A stretch of DNA of 64,000 bases from assembly GCA_964017235.1 (NCBI GenBank), contig OZ024935.1:34265596-34329595 (forward strand). Direction: 5' to 3'. Below the pieces are notes generated by a model. It was not told the DNA's origin and did no database searches. It worked only from the letters and a program-made list of their open reading frames with translations. The stretch comes from Sabellastarte sp. h YS-2021. Taxonomy: Eukaryota; Annelida; Polychaeta; Sabellida; Sabellidae. Both the position numbers and the translations under genes were made by a program. Each line of letters begins with the position of its first letter. Within the stretch, counting starts at the first letter, position 1. This document shows, piece after piece, positions 63,790 through 64,000 of the stretch.

Positions 63790-64000
63790 CCTATTCAGGG
63801 AGACTTAATTAGCCTTGCACGATCACTCATCTGCTGCTTGCAATAAAGCCTCTGGGTTTTTGAAATGGTTTTATCAAGAATAGTTTTAAGTTTGCTTACC
63901 AGTACACCAGATGCTAATTTATATGTTACACATAAAAGAGAAATTGGTCTCCAATTTTTCATAATTCATCTTTCCTTATCTCCTTTTGGAATACATGAAA
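63790..64000 (-). pseudogene. Edge of an L1/Tx1-like RT fragment
   Basis: Minus strand: an 'IPKGDK'-type start, one stop, then 'KNWRPISLLCVTYKLASGVL' and 'VSKLKTILDKTISKTQ', the conserved fingers block of L1-type RT. It runs off the right edge of the window. Too short and broken for a long open frame. Confidence 0.75.

Overview
This is eukaryotic DNA: AT-rich, no operons or Shine-Dalgarno starts, no clear host exon, and densely packed with decayed retroelements. The mix points to a marine invertebrate, most plausibly a mollusc. It includes DIRS-like and Ngaro-like tyrosine-recombinase retrotransposons, Ty3/gypsy elements, a Penelope-like element, an L2/CR1-type LINE with a 2A-like peptide, L1/Tx1-like LINE fragments, tRNA-derived SINEs, a PIF/Harbinger fragment and several tandem satellites. 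The host assignment is inference from element repertoire only.

Layout, left to right. 1-2340: no gene seen. 2341-4660: tandem satellites of about 155 bp and then 147 bp. 5342-10290 (+): DIRS-A, truncated. 10437-11640: about 300 bp tandem repeats. 12057-12930 (+): DIRS-B gag fragment. 13027-17532 (+): decayed gypsy-2. 18440-22745 (-): Ngaro-1. 23516-26640 (-): Ngaro-2. 27841-31434 (+): L2/CR1-type LINE split by a SINE. 33441-33780: palindromic DIRS-derived mini-element. 33779-39640 (-): DIRS-C with both inverted termini. 40420-43640: the 300 bp repeat again, split by an L1-like insertion (40967-43138) with a 13 bp target duplication. 44386-46590 (+): Penelope-like element with GIY-YIG. 46974-47865 (-): Harbinger fragment. 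48581-50085 (-): L1-like fragment carrying a SINE. 50281-50858 and 63231-63500: one satellite array split by gypsy-1. 50859-63230 (-): gypsy-1. 63790-64000 (-): edge of another L1-like fragment.

The most notable object is gypsy-1, a 12.4 kb Ty3/gypsy element with both LTRs, a tRNA-type primer site, a polypurine tract and an ATATT target duplication. Between pol and the 3' LTR, on the same strand, it carries an SR-rich zinc-finger reading frame joined to a TatD-family metal-dependent nuclease domain. A strong-looking splice acceptor lies just before the ATG of that frame. The arrangement (disordered SR-rich N-terminus, C-terminal TatD) recalls the animal TATDN2 layout and suggests a host nuclease captured into the env/accessory-ORF slot. 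The copy has frameshifts and stops, so it is not intact.

Almost every protein-coding stretch here is a damaged transposon gene. The exceptions in reading-frame integrity are the 789-codon gypsy-1 RNase H/integrase frame and the long RT/RNase H and recombinase frames of DIRS-C.
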